DNA of 64,000 nt, taken from NCBI RefSeq assembly GCF_019977335.1, contig NZ_AP024653.1, forward strand, positions 434,001 through 498,000, read 5' to 3'. A program made the position numbers and the translations under genes. The notes below the pieces were generated by a model. That model ran no database searches. It saw only the letters and a program-made list of their open reading frames with translations, and was not told where the DNA came from. Of this stretch, positions 16,862-25,792 are shown one piece after another; positions within the stretch are counted from its first letter, which is position 1; every line of letters begins with the position of its first letter. Source of the stretch: Arthrobacter sp. NicSoilB4. GTDB taxonomy: Bacteria; Actinomycetota; Actinomycetes; Actinomycetales; Micrococcaceae.

Positions 16862-17973
16862 CAGACTCTTTCTCCTCCTTGTTCGGTGCCCTCGTCGGGC
16901 GTGGGTGCTGCGGCCAATTGGTGCTGTTCGTCATGGGCAGCGGAACTGGCCCCCTTGCGCTTGCGCTGCCATGATCTGGATGCGGCGGCCACTGCGATGA
17001 TGATGATGATTCCTTGGACCGTGTCTCGCCAGGTCGCCTGGACCCCCATGAAGTTCAGGAGGGTGAATAGCGACTCGAGGGCGAACGCCCCGGCCGCAGC
17101 GGACAGGACCCAGCCCCGCCCGCCGCCCAGCACGACGCCCCCAAGAACGACGGCGGTGATGGCCGTGAACTCGTAGCCGCGCCCCACCGACGGGTGGACG
17201 CCCGCGTAACCCACGAGCAGGATTCCGGCCACGGTTGCCGACAGCGACGACATGATGAAGGCCCGCGTCCGCACCCACCACACGCTTGAGCCGGCCAGGG
17301 CGGCCGCAACAGAATTGTCGCCCACCGCGATCAACATGCGGCCGAACGGGCGCCGCATCAGGACGGACGCCGCCACGGCCACCGCTGTGAGGATAATGAC
17401 CGGATAGGGAATGATGTCCAGGACCGGCACGCCCTGGATACCGCCGCGCCCGATCTGCCGGAAGCTGGCCGCAGGGTTGCCCTGCGCCGCTCCGCCGGTC
17501 CAATAGAGGACCAGCCCAAGCAACGCCAGCATCATGCCGAGCGTCACAATGAAACTCGGGACTTGCAGCAAAGTGGTGATGAGTCCGTTGACCAGCCCGA
17601 TGAAGGCGCCCAGCATAATCATCAGGACCAGCACCGGGATCACCTTGGAATCGTCCTGCCCGATCAGGTTGCCGGCAACGATGACCTGCATGGTCACGAC
17701 CGAGCCCATCGACAGGTCGAATTCCCCGCCGACAATGACGAAGTACTGGCCGATGGCGGCGATGGCAATGGGGGCAGTCCTGCCGATGAACCGGATGAAG
17801 GAGCTCGGCTCGCCGAAAGACGGATTGAGCACAATGATGGCGGCCAGGAGGCCGATCAGCAGGACGAAGACGGCGCCGCCGGGAGTGCGCACGGCCCGCA
17901 GGAGCCGCTCGGAACGGCTCGCACGGTTCTGCTTGAGAACCGCGCCACGCTCGGAGTTCAGTGCCGTACTCAT
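16861..17973 (-). CDS. Ribose-type ABC transporter permease
   Basis: A 370-residue RbsC-family inner-membrane permease with about ten hydrophobic segments and the typical GGEFDLSMGSVV and GVVLGGGRG stretches. A charged Ala/Gln-rich C-terminal tail ends TEQGGERV. It partners the second permease, overlapping its stop by 4 nt, and the ATPase upstream. Two different permeases imply a heterodimeric channel. Confidence 0.92.
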   Translation of the reverse strand: MSTALNSERGAVLKQNRASRSERLLRAVRTPGGAVFVLLIGLLAAIIVLNPSFGEPSSFIRFIGRTAPIAIAAIGQYFVIVGGEFDLSMGSVVTMQVIVAGNLIGQDDSKVIPVLVLMIMLGAFIGLVNGLITTLLQVPSFIVTLGMMLALLGLVLYWTGGAAQGNPAASFRQIGRGGIQGVPVLDIIPYPVIILTAVAVAASVLMRRPFGRMLIAVGDNSVAAALAGSSVWWVRTRAFIMSSLSATVAGILLVGYAGVHPSVGRGYEFTAITAVVLGGVVLGGGRGWVLSAAAGAFALESLFTLLNFMGVQATWRDTVQGIIIIIAVAAASRSWQRKRKGASSAAHDEQHQLAAAPTPDEGTEQGGERV

Positions 17974-19007
17974 GGCCCCTCCACGGACACAGGCTGGCCC
18001 GCGGGCGTTCCCGCGGGACCTTTCGAGGCGAACCGTTCCGGTCTACTCACGATCCGGCGCCCGGCATAGACGGCGACGGCCGCGACGATGACGACGCCCC
18101 TGACGACGTCCTTCAGGAACGGGTTGACCTGCATGACGGACATGATGTTGTCCAGCATGGCAAAGATCAGCACGCCCCCGAGGGTGCCTGTGATAGTCCC
18201 CTTGCCACCGGAGAGCAACGTGCCGCCGAGCACGACTGCGGCGATGGAGAGCAGGTCGTAGCCGCCCTGTGAACCCACTGTGGGACTGCCGACGCCAAGC
18301 CTGCTGGCAAGCAGCAGTCCTGCCATGGCTGCCAGTACCGAGCAGATGACGTGCGCAGTAATGACCGGCACATCAACGCGGATTCCCGACGTACGAGCCA
18401 CGGCGATGTCGCCGCCGACGGCGTACAGATGGTGCCCGACGCGTGTGCGGTGCAGGAGCAGGCCGGCCAGGCCCGCGCAGGCCAGCATGATGATCGTCGA
18501 GATCGGAACCGGGCCGAGCCCCGTGGCCCCCACCAAGCGGAACGCCAGCGGTGTCTGGCCGAAGCTGCCCTTGAAGTTGGTGGCAAGGAAGCCGCTGATT
18601 ATCAGGCCCACACCGAGCGTGGCGATAAACCCGTGCACGTGGAGGCGGGCGACGATCAGTCCGTTCGCCAGGCCAATGACGGCTGCCGCCCCCAGCGTCA
18701 GCAGAACTGCGGACAGGACGTTGTTGGGGTTGTTGGCCATCACTCCGGCGGCGATAAGGCTGGCCAGGCTGGTGACATAGGGAACCGACAGATCCAGGCT
18801 GCCGGCCAGGATGACGAGCGTCTGACCGATCGCGATGAAGCCCAGGACGCTGGTTCCGGTCAGAATGCTGGAGATATTTCCCGCGCTGAAAAAACTCCGA
18901 CCCACGGAGTTCACCAGCAATGCGCCCAGGAGGAGGGTCACCAGCGCGACGACGTAGACGATCTGCGTGGAGGACAGTTTCTGGAAGAATCCCACTCGCT
19001 GTGTCAT
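17970..19007 (-). CDS. Ribose-type ABC transporter permease
   Basis: A 345-residue RbsC-family permease. The motif LAGSLDLSVPYVTSLASL and the later VVLGGTLLSGGKGTITGTLGG are the conserved permease loops. Its ATG overlaps the stop of the ATPase gene by 4 nt and its stop overlaps the next permease, so all are translationally coupled. Confidence 0.92.
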   Translation of the reverse strand: MTQRVGFFQKLSSTQIVYVVALVTLLLGALLVNSVGRSFFSAGNISSILTGTSVLGFIAIGQTLVILAGSLDLSVPYVTSLASLIAAGVMANNPNNVLSAVLLTLGAAAVIGLANGLIVARLHVHGFIATLGVGLIISGFLATNFKGSFGQTPLAFRLVGATGLGPVPISTIIMLACAGLAGLLLHRTRVGHHLYAVGGDIAVARTSGIRVDVPVITAHVICSVLAAMAGLLLASRLGVGSPTVGSQGGYDLLSIAAVVLGGTLLSGGKGTITGTLGGVLIFAMLDNIMSVMQVNPFLKDVVRGVVIVAAVAVYAGRRIVSRPERFASKGPAGTPAGQPVSVEGP

Positions 19008-20542
19008 GCCTCTCCTTCGGGTGCTGTCCTGGCGCCGGTTCCCATCTGCAGGATGGCTTCTTCAGACGTTCCGGCGGGAAGTTCGCCGGCCAGCCGGCCA
19101 TCGCGCATGACAAGAATCCGGTCAGACATGCCGATGACTTCCGGAAGCTCACTGGACACCATCAGGATGGCCTTCCCCTCCGCCGCCAGCTGCCGCATCA
19201 GCCGGTACACGGCAACTTTGGCCCCGACGTCAATGCCGCGGGTGGGTTCATCCAGCAGGACAAGCCGGGGCCGGATCGCCAGCCACTTGGCGAGGACCAC
19301 TTTTTGCTGGTTGCCGCCCGACAAGTACTGCACCTCCTGGTCCAGATCGCGGGCGATCACCTCGAGGGAGGAAAACACGCCTGGGATTTCCGTCCTGACG
19401 GACCCGGTGCGGCGCGGAAACACGGACCGGATCACGCTGAGGGCGTTGTCCAGGATGGACTGGTTCAGGCTCAGGCCCTCAGCCTTGCGGTCCTCGGTGA
19501 TCAGTGCCATCCGTGCCCGCACGCCTTGGCGCGGCGACTTGGGCATCACCTCCCGGCCCGCCAACTTCATCGTTCCCCGTGTGAAGGGTGCTGCGCCAAA
19601 GATGCCGTGAAGCAATTCCGTACGGCCGGACCCTTGGAGCCCCGCCAAACCGACAATCTCGCCGGGCCGGATGCTGAGGCTTATCCCGTCCAGCTGGCCA
19701 TTGCCAACGCCGTCCAACTCGAGGATCGGCTCCTTCTCAGCGCCGTCGGCTTCCACTTGCTCCCGGGGCAGCTTGTCCGGGAAGAAGGCCGAGATTGGCC
19801 GGCCCACCATCAACCGGACCAGCGCGGCGTCGTCCAGTTCGGCCGCGGGCTGGGTGCTCACCACCCTGCCGTCCTTCAAGACGGTAATGACGTCGCAGAG
19901 GTCGAATACTTCCCTCAGGCGGTGGGAGACGTAGAGGATGGCCGTTCCGCGCTCACGAAGACGCGCCACGATCCCGTAAAGAAGTTCAACCTCGGCGCCG
20001 GCAAGGGCGGCTGTGGGCTCATCCATGGAGATGATCCGGGCGTCATAGCTGACCGCTTTCGCGATCTCGACGACCTGCTGCTCGGCCACAGTCAGGCTCC
20101 TGACTTGCGTGGTGGGCCGGATCTCGGTGATGCCCAAGGACCCCAGCAGCTCCGCCGTTTTCGAATTCATCAGGGCCTTGTTTACCAGCAGTCCTCGGCG
20201 CGGCTCCCGGCCGAGGTAGATGTTCTCGGCCACTGTCCGGTCAGGCAGGAGGTTGAATTCCTGGAACACGGATGACAGTCCGGCTTCGTGGGCTTTGGTG
20301 GGGTGGCTGAAGGTAACTTCCTGGCCCTCCAGGAGCACGGTTCCGGCGTCTGGCTGGTACACGCCGGCCAGAACCTTCATCAGGGTGGACTTCCCGGCCC
20401 CGTTTTCCCCCATGAGGCCGTGCACCTGGCCCCGGTGAAGACTGAGATGGGCGTCTTCCAGGACGGGAATGCCGAAAAAACTCTTGGTCAATCCGCGGAC
20501 TTCCAGGATCGGCGGTGGTGCCGGGGAGTTGTGGTTCTCCAT
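19004..20542 (-). CDS. Sugar ABC transporter ATP-binding protein
   Basis: A 512-residue double ATPase of the RbsA/MglA type. The first domain has Walker A GENGAGKST (about 43-51), the degenerate signature LTVAEQQVVEIAKAV and Walker B IISMDEPTAAL. The second has the altered Walker A GLQGSGRTE, the signature LSGGNQQKVVLAKWL and LVLLDEPTRGIDVGAK. The start is ATG 20542 with GGAGG eight bases upstream. Powers uptake through the two downstream permeases. Confidence 0.93.
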   Translation of the reverse strand: MENHNSPAPPPILEVRGLTKSFFGIPVLEDAHLSLHRGQVHGLMGENGAGKSTLMKVLAGVYQPDAGTVLLEGQEVTFSHPTKAHEAGLSSVFQEFNLLPDRTVAENIYLGREPRRGLLVNKALMNSKTAELLGSLGITEIRPTTQVRSLTVAEQQVVEIAKAVSYDARIISMDEPTAALAGAEVELLYGIVARLRERGTAILYVSHRLREVFDLCDVITVLKDGRVVSTQPAAELDDAALVRLMVGRPISAFFPDKLPREQVEADGAEKEPILELDGVGNGQLDGISLSIRPGEIVGLAGLQGSGRTELLHGIFGAAPFTRGTMKLAGREVMPKSPRQGVRARMALITEDRKAEGLSLNQSILDNALSVIRSVFPRRTGSVRTEIPGVFSSLEVIARDLDQEVQYLSGGNQQKVVLAKWLAIRPRLVLLDEPTRGIDVGAKVAVYRLMRQLAAEGKAILMVSSELPEVIGMSDRILVMRDGRLAGELPAGTSEEAILQMGTGARTAPEGEA

Positions 20543-20610
20543 CGATGCGTCCTCCGGGCTAACTGTGACAAGGGCTGCTTGTGCTCCGTTCAGTGATACG
20601 CGAGCGCCCA

Positions 20611-21630
20611 CTATTGCGGCCGTTTGGCCGGGTCCGCGGCGCTGAACGCGGCGTCGAAGGAGCTGCTCGACGCCGGAAAGTCGAATCTTTTGAGGGCGGC
20701 CAGGGCTTCTGGAGCCCCGTGGAGGCGGTCCATGCCGGCGTCCTCCCACTCGACGGAGATGGGGCCGTCGTAGCCGATCGCGGTCAGGGCGCGGAAGGAC
20801 GATTCCCAGGGCACGTCGCCGCGGCCGGCGGAGACGAAGTCCCAGCCGCGGCGCGGGTCGCCCCAGGGCAGGTGGGAGCCCAGAACAGTGTTCCGGCCGG
20901 TGGGCCGGAGCTTGGTGTCCTTGCAGTCCACGTGATAGATCCGCTCCTTGAAATCCCAGATGAAGGACACCGGGTCGATGCCCTGCCACATGAAATGGGA
21001 CGGGTCCCAGTTCAGCCCGAAGGCCTCGCGGTGGCCGATCGTCTCAAGGGTGCGCACGGTGGTCCAGTAGTCGTAGGCGATCTCGGAGGGATGGACCTCG
21101 TGGGCGAACCGGACCCCACACTCGTCGAACACGTCCAGGATCGGGTTCCAGCGGTCCGCGAAGTCCTGGTAGCCGGCGTCGATCACGGCGGCCGGGACGG
21201 GCGGGAACATCGCGACGTACTGCCAGATCGAGGAGCCAGTGAACCCGACGACGGTGTCCACGCCCAAGGCCCTGGCGAGCCGCGCAGTGTGCTGCATTTC
21301 CTCCGCGGCGCGCTGTCTGACGCCTTCGGGGTCGCCGTTGCCCCAGACCTTGGGGCCGACGATTGCCTTGTGGCGGAAGTCGATCGGGTCATCGCACACG
21401 GCCTGGCCCTTGAGGTGGTTGGAGATGGCCCAGACTTTGAGGTTGTATTTTTCCAGGACGGCAAGTTTGGACTGGGCGTAGCCCGGCTCGTCCCAGCGCC
21501 AGGCGTCCAGGTGGTCCCCGGAGACGGCGATCTCTAGTCCGTCATAGCCCCAGCCGGAGGCCAGGCGCGCGACTTCCTCGAACGGCAGATCGGCCCACTG
21601 GCCGGTGAACAGGGTGTACGGGCGTGTCAC
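20611..21630 (-). CDS. TIM-barrel sugar isomerase/epimerase
   Basis: A 339-residue xylose-isomerase-like TIM-barrel enzyme (AP endonuclease family 2 fold). Metal-binding residues are suggested in HEVHPSE, LNWDPSHFMWQ, YHVDCKD and SVEWED. The start is GTG 21630 with AAGGAG upstream, one base after the dehydrogenase stop. Relatives paired with Gfo/Idh/MocA dehydrogenases act on keto-sugars, including beta-elimination or hydration steps in levoglucosan breakdown. The specific reaction here is inferred only. Confidence 0.82.
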   Translation of the reverse strand: MTRPYTLFTGQWADLPFEEVARLASGWGYDGLEIAVSGDHLDAWRWDEPGYAQSKLAVLEKYNLKVWAISNHLKGQAVCDDPIDFRHKAIVGPKVWGNGDPEGVRQRAAEEMQHTARLARALGVDTVVGFTGSSIWQYVAMFPPVPAAVIDAGYQDFADRWNPILDVFDECGVRFAHEVHPSEIAYDYWTTVRTLETIGHREAFGLNWDPSHFMWQGIDPVSFIWDFKERIYHVDCKDTKLRPTGRNTVLGSHLPWGDPRRGWDFVSAGRGDVPWESSFRALTAIGYDGPISVEWEDAGMDRLHGAPEALAALKRFDFPASSSSFDAAFSAADPAKRPQ

Positions 21631-21631
21631 G

Positions 21632-22849
21632 TCATGCTCCTTGGGGGACGGTGGTGGGGGCGGAGGCTGCCTGGAAATTGTCCAGCTTGACCCGGGAGCC
21701 GCCGGCCGCCGCACTTTCCTCCACGGCGGCCAGGACACGCTGGACAGTCAGCCCGTCCTGGAACGACGGCGAGGGCGGGGTTCCCGTGCCCACCGCCACG
21801 AGGAAGTCGCGGATTTCGTGAGTAAATGTGTGTTCCCAGCCGATGACATGGCCCTGCGGCCACCAGCCGGCCATATACGGGTGTCCGGGTTCGTTGACCA
21901 GGATGCGGCGGTAGCCTTGCTCCCGTGCCGGAAGCGTGGCGTCCAGGAAGTCGAGTTCATTGAGGTTCTCGAGGTCAAACAGGATCGAGCCCCGGTCGCC
22001 GTATATTTCCAGCTTGAGCGAGTTTTTCTTTCCTGTGGCCACGCGTGAGACTTCAATTGATGCGATGGCGCCGGACGCCAGCGTCAGCGTCGCCCAAGCG
22101 GCGTCGTCGACGGTGACTTCTTCCAGTCCGTGGGCGCCCGGGCGGTGCGAGGTGAAAGTGTGCAGCCGTCCGGAAACGTCTGTGACCTGGTCCGCGAGCA
22201 GGAACAACACCTGGTCGATGGCGTGTGATGCGATATCGCCGAGCGCCCCGGACCCTGCAGTGTCCTTGCGCAGGCGCCACGTCATGGGCGATTCCGGGTT
22301 TGTCAGCCAGTCCTGCAGGTAAGCGGCCCGGAGTTGCTTGACGGCGCCCAGCCTGCCCTCTGAGATCAGTTCGCGGGCCAGGGCCAAGGCCGGGACCCGG
22401 CGGTAGTTGAAGCCGATCATTGACTGCACACCACGGGACTGCGCGTCGCGGGCGGCTACGGCCATGGCTTCGGCCTCGGCCAGGGTGTTCGCCAGCGGTT
22501 TCTCCACTAGCACGTGTTTGCCTGCGGCGAGGGCGGCGGTGGCAATCTCGGCATGCATCACGCCTGGGGCGCAGATGTCTATGATCTGGATGTCATCGCG
22601 GGCAATGACCACCCGCCAATCCGTGGCGGATTCGGACCAGCCGTATCTCTCCGCGGCGTCCGCGACCCGCTCCGCGTCCCGCCCGACCAGGACCCTTTGC
22701 TCGAAGGCAGGGACATGGAAGAAGCTGGCCACGTTGCGCCAGGCGTTCGAGTGGGCCTTACCCATGAATGCGTACCCGATCATGGCTACGCCGAGCGGCT
22801 GCCGGCCGGGAGTGGGTTCCTGGACGCGCATGGATTCCTCGGGAGGCAT
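21632..22849 (-). CDS. Gfo/Idh/MocA family sugar dehydrogenase (levoglucosan dehydrogenase-like)
   Basis: A 405-residue NAD(P)-dependent sugar oxidoreductase. The Rossmann motif is GVAMIGYAFMGKAHSNAW (19-36), with the catalytic EKP of HVLVEKPLANT, and a C-terminal sheet domain with the conserved RLRKDTAGSGALGDIASHAID. FMGKAHS and the YLQDW...SP..WR stretch are also found in levoglucosan dehydrogenases, so oxidation of a sugar at C3 is plausible. First sizeable gene of the operon, one base before the epimerase. The start is uncertain: ATG 22849 or ATG 22831. Confidence 0.85.
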   Translation of the reverse strand: MPPEESMRVQEPTPGRQPLGVAMIGYAFMGKAHSNAWRNVASFFHVPAFEQRVLVGRDAERVADAAERYGWSESATDWRVVIARDDIQIIDICAPGVMHAEIATAALAAGKHVLVEKPLANTLAEAEAMAVAARDAQSRGVQSMIGFNYRRVPALALARELISEGRLGAVKQLRAAYLQDWLTNPESPMTWRLRKDTAGSGALGDIASHAIDQVLFLLADQVTDVSGRLHTFTSHRPGAHGLEEVTVDDAAWATLTLASGAIASIEVSRVATGKKNSLKLEIYGDRGSILFDLENLNELDFLDATLPAREQGYRRILVNEPGHPYMAGWWPQGHVIGWEHTFTHEIRDFLVAVGTGTPPSPSFQDGLTVQRVLAAVEESAAAGGSRVKLDNFQAASAPTTVPQGA

Positions 22850-22857
22850 AGCTGGCC

Positions 22858-22953
22858 CTACCGGGTGGACGCCATGGGATCACAGTCCTCCGGGAGGGCT
22901 GCGGATGCGGAGCTTTCGACGTCGACCGCGTAGAGCGGGATCGAGAATGGCAC
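22858..22953 (-). CDS. Possible 31-codon leader ORF of the sugar operon
   Basis: GTG 22953 begins a short frame (starting PFSIPLYAVDVESS) that stops at 22858, nine bases before the dehydrogenase start. It has an excellent ribosome-binding site, GAGGAG, five bases upstream, better than that of the following gene. No homologue is recognised. It could be a leader peptide, a small protein or chance. Confidence 0.35.
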   Translation of the reverse strand: MPFSIPLYAVDVESSASAALPEDCDPMASTR

Positions 22954-23004
22954 TGTCTCTCCTCGTCGTTGGGGTATGAGCTGCCTCACACTCAAGCTAG
23001 GACG

Positions 23005-23030
23005 ACTTTTGTCGATCGTCAAGCAAAAGT
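23005..23030. promoter_or_regulatory. Candidate ROK repressor operator
   Basis: ACTTTTG (23005-23011) and CAAAAGT (23024-23030) form a perfect 7-bp inverted repeat 12 nt apart, AT-rich in a GC-rich setting. It lies between the ROK regulator and the sugar operon and could control both. Confidence 0.6.
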
Positions 23031-23093
23031 TGGAAACTGGGTTCCGGATTCTGAGAACGTGACACGCAGAAGTGCCCGTGCTATCACTGACAC

Positions 23094-24305
23094 ATGACTT
23101 CGCCTACCGGCACCGACGCCGCCGCACCCGAGGCAGCGGGCAGCATGTCCCGTGCAGGAGACCTGTTTCAACTTCTGCGCGATGGCAAGGCCCGCACCCG
23201 CGCCGAGCTGGCCCTCACCACCGGCCTGGCGCGTTCCACAGTCGCTTCCCGCATTGACGCGCTGATTCAATCCGGACTGGTAGGGCCGGCAGGCGAGGCC
23301 AGTTCCAGCGGCGGCCGGCCGCCGTCGCGCTTTGCCTTCAACCCCGCCGCCCGCGTGGTGTTGGCGGTCGACGTCGGCGCCACCCACGTGAACATAGCCG
23401 TCACGGATTTGAATGGGTCTGTGCTGACGGAGCGCCGGCTGGGCCAGGACGTAGCCGACGGCCCGGAAGCCGTGCTGGACCGGGTGGTGTCGGAAGGGAC
23501 CAAATTGCTCAGACGGGCGGGCCGCGGCACGGAGGACCTCGCCGGCATCGGCATCGGCCTGCCCGGCCCCGTAGAACACGCCACCGGAATGCCAGTGAAG
23601 CCGCCGATCATGCCCGGCTGGGACGGGTTCGACGTGGTCCGGCACGTCCAGCGCTCGCTTCCGGTCCCCGTGCTGGTCGACAACGACGTCAACATCATGG
23701 CCCTCGGCGAACAGGCCTCCTACTGGCCGGAACACGGCAACTTCCTGTTTATCAAGGTCGCCACCGGGATTGGCGCCGGCATCATCAGCAGCGGCCAGCT
23801 CCAGCGCGGCGCCGACGGCACGGCGGGGGACCTCGGCCACGTCCGGGTGCCGCGCGGCGACAATGTGCTCTGCCGCTGCGGCAACTACGGCTGCCTCGAG
23901 GCGCTCGCCTCCGGCCCCGCCGTCGCGCAGTCCCTGACGCTCCAAGGCGTGACGGCGGACGACGGCGGCGACGTGCTGCGGCTCGTGGCCGAGGGGAACT
24001 TACAGGCCATTCAGGCCCTGCGTCAGGCCGGGCGGGACCTGGGTGACGTGCTGGCCACCGTGGTGAACCTGCTCAATCCGTCGGTCATTGTGATCGGCGG
24101 AAGCCTGGGCCAGGCCGGTGAACACCTCATGGCGGGCGTTCGTGAAGTGGTCTACCGGCGGTCGCTGCCGCTTGCGACCACCCATCTGCGGATTGGTCTT
24201 TCCATGGCGGGGGACCAGGCAGCCATCCTGGGCGCCAGCCAGATGGTCACGCAGTTTGTGCTTTCGCCCGCGGTGATCGAGGCGACCCTGCAGTCCGCGG
24301 GCTGA
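23094..24305 (+). CDS. ROK family transcriptional regulator
   Basis: A 403-residue protein with a winged helix-turn-helix (ARTRAELALTTGLARSTVASRIDALIQSGLV, about 34-64) and a ROK sugar-kinase-like domain. The latter has the phosphate-binding AVDVGATHVNIAV (about 90-102), a conserved DND motif (LVDNDVNIMALGE) and the zinc-type motif CRCGNYGCLE. ROK regulators usually repress neighbouring sugar genes and release on sugar binding. It is divergent from the sugar operon, its likely target. Confidence 0.9.
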   Translation: MTSPTGTDAAAPEAAGSMSRAGDLFQLLRDGKARTRAELALTTGLARSTVASRIDALIQSGLVGPAGEASSSGGRPPSRFAFNPAARVVLAVDVGATHVNIAVTDLNGSVLTERRLGQDVADGPEAVLDRVVSEGTKLLRRAGRGTEDLAGIGIGLPGPVEHATGMPVKPPIMPGWDGFDVVRHVQRSLPVPVLVDNDVNIMALGEQASYWPEHGNFLFIKVATGIGAGIISSGQLQRGADGTAGDLGHVRVPRGDNVLCRCGNYGCLEALASGPAVAQSLTLQGVTADDGGDVLRLVAEGNLQAIQALRQAGRDLGDVLATVVNLLNPSVIVIGGSLGQAGEHLMAGVREVVYRRSLPLATTHLRIGLSMAGDQAAILGASQMVTQFVLSPAVIEATLQSAG

Positions 24306-24415
24306 CGCGGTCGCTGACCCCGGGGGAGTCACAATCGAAGGGTCCGGCGCGGGCACGTGATAGCAATGGACCTGATGAAAGCATATTTCTGCCTGCCGGC
24401 CGAGCGGCGGCACCC

Positions 24416-25609
24416 ATGAGCGCCGGCGTGCTGGCGAAGGTGCCGCGGAGCTGGATCCTGCTGGCCGCCATCGGGCTCATTGCACTGAACATGCGCGGCC
24501 CGTTCGTGGCCGTGGCGCCGGTGGTCGGCCTGATGCAACAGGAACTCGGGTTCTCCCCGGTGGAACTGGGCTTCCTGACCGGCATCCCGGTGCTGTGCTT
24601 CGCCTTGGCCTCGCCGCTGGCCTCGTTGACCGGCCGCAAACTCGGCGCGGAAGTCGCCGTTACCCTCACCCTCCTGGGCGTGCTGCTCGGCGTGGTTGTG
24701 CGTTCGGCGGGCAACGGCGCCGTCGTGATGATGGGCACGGTGATTCTCGGCGTCGCCATTACGATCGGCAACATCGCCGTACCCCTGATCATCCGGCGGG
24801 ACTTCGCTCCGGCCCGGCAGGGCACAGCGATGGGCATTTACACCGCCGCCTTGAACATCGGCTCCTTCATCACGGCCATGGTGATGGCTCCGCTGGCCGA
24901 GCTGTTCGGCTGGCGGCTGGCCCTCGCTTCCTGCGGGCTCTTCGCCATCGCGGCATTGGTCGTCTGGGTGCTCGCCTTCGGTGGCCGGGCGTTCCGCCCC
25001 GAACCGGTTCCCGGCCCGGGGCCGGTGCGCGCCGGGGCCAAGCCGGCGTCGCGCTGGATCACGGTCGGGCTGACCGTGGGCTTCGCAGGACAGGCGTTCT
25101 CCTACTACGGTGTGACCGCCTGGTTGCCCAGCATCCTCGCGGACGAACTGGGCATGACGGCCGCGGGCGCCGGCGCCGGATCCTCGCTGTTCCAGATCCT
25201 TGCGATCGTGGGAGGGCTGGGCGTTCCGCTCGCGGCGCGTTTCGCCAGTACGACGGCGGTCGGGCTCACCCTCGGTGTGTTCTGGGTGACCGTTCCGCTG
25301 GGCCTGCTGCTGGCGCCGGAGCTCTGGTGGCTGTGGTCCTCGTTTGGCGGTATCGCCCAGGGCGGCGGCATCACGTTGATCTTCATTGCCATCATCCGGC
25401 TGGCCCGGGACCAGGCCTCCGCCGGACGGATGTCCGCCGTCGTGCAGGGTGTGGGCTACTCCTTCGGCGCGCTGGCACCGACCCTGCTGGGCTACGCGAA
25501 CGGCGTCACCGGATCCTGGACCGGCCCGCTGCTGATGGTGCTTTGCTCGGTGGTGCTGTTCATCCTCGGCACCGCACTTTCGCTCCGGCACGTCCCGAAG
25601 GCGCACTGA
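24416..25609 (+). CDS. MFS transporter, CynX/NimT type
   Basis: A 397-residue protein with 12 predicted transmembrane segments. The N-terminal NMRGPFVAVAPVVGLMQQELGFSPVELGFLTGIPVLCFALASPLA is typical of the CynX/NimT branch, which moves cyanate, nitroimidazole or other small organic anions. The substrate is unknown. There is no good ribosome-binding site before ATG 24416. Instead a 14-codon frame (24375-24419) ends in an ATGA overlap with this start, hinting at coupling. Confidence 0.85.
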   Translation: MSAGVLAKVPRSWILLAAIGLIALNMRGPFVAVAPVVGLMQQELGFSPVELGFLTGIPVLCFALASPLASLTGRKLGAEVAVTLTLLGVLLGVVVRSAGNGAVVMMGTVILGVAITIGNIAVPLIIRRDFAPARQGTAMGIYTAALNIGSFITAMVMAPLAELFGWRLALASCGLFAIAALVVWVLAFGGRAFRPEPVPGPGPVRAGAKPASRWITVGLTVGFAGQAFSYYGVTAWLPSILADELGMTAAGAGAGSSLFQILAIVGGLGVPLAARFASTTAVGLTLGVFWVTVPLGLLLAPELWWLWSSFGGIAQGGGITLIFIAIIRLARDQASAGRMSAVVQGVGYSFGALAPTLLGYANGVTGSWTGPLLMVLCSVVLFILGTALSLRHVPKAH

Positions 25610-25629
25610 AGGATGTCGAAGTGAACGCC

Positions 25630-25684
25630 GAGGTGACAGTTCAGCCCCATGTCCGTCGGGACCATGGGCCTGAACTGTCACCTC
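25630..25684. terminator. 22-bp hairpin between the MFS gene and aceB
   Basis: The arms 25630-25651 and 25663-25684 pair over 22 positions with one C-C mismatch (left arm begins GAGGTGACAGTTCAG), around an 11-nt loop. The genes on either side converge, so it may act as a two-way terminator. It lacks T-runs and may be a member of a repeat family. Confidence 0.55.
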
Positions 25685-25792
25685 GACGCCGTGGTCGGAG
25701 GGGTCTTCCGTTGCTGGGCTGCCGCCCCGGATCTCGGGGTGCCTGTTGCGAAGGGCATGGCGGCCCAGCAAACGGAAATCTGTGCCCTGCCG

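Noticed and set aside
15350..17176. 608-codon plus-strand open frame
   Set aside because: It is antisense to the substrate-binding protein and permease genes, which have complete domains and coupled starts.
24329..25771. 480-codon minus-strand open frame
   Set aside because: Composition is Arg/Gly/Gln-rich with no domain; it is antisense to the 12-span MFS gene.
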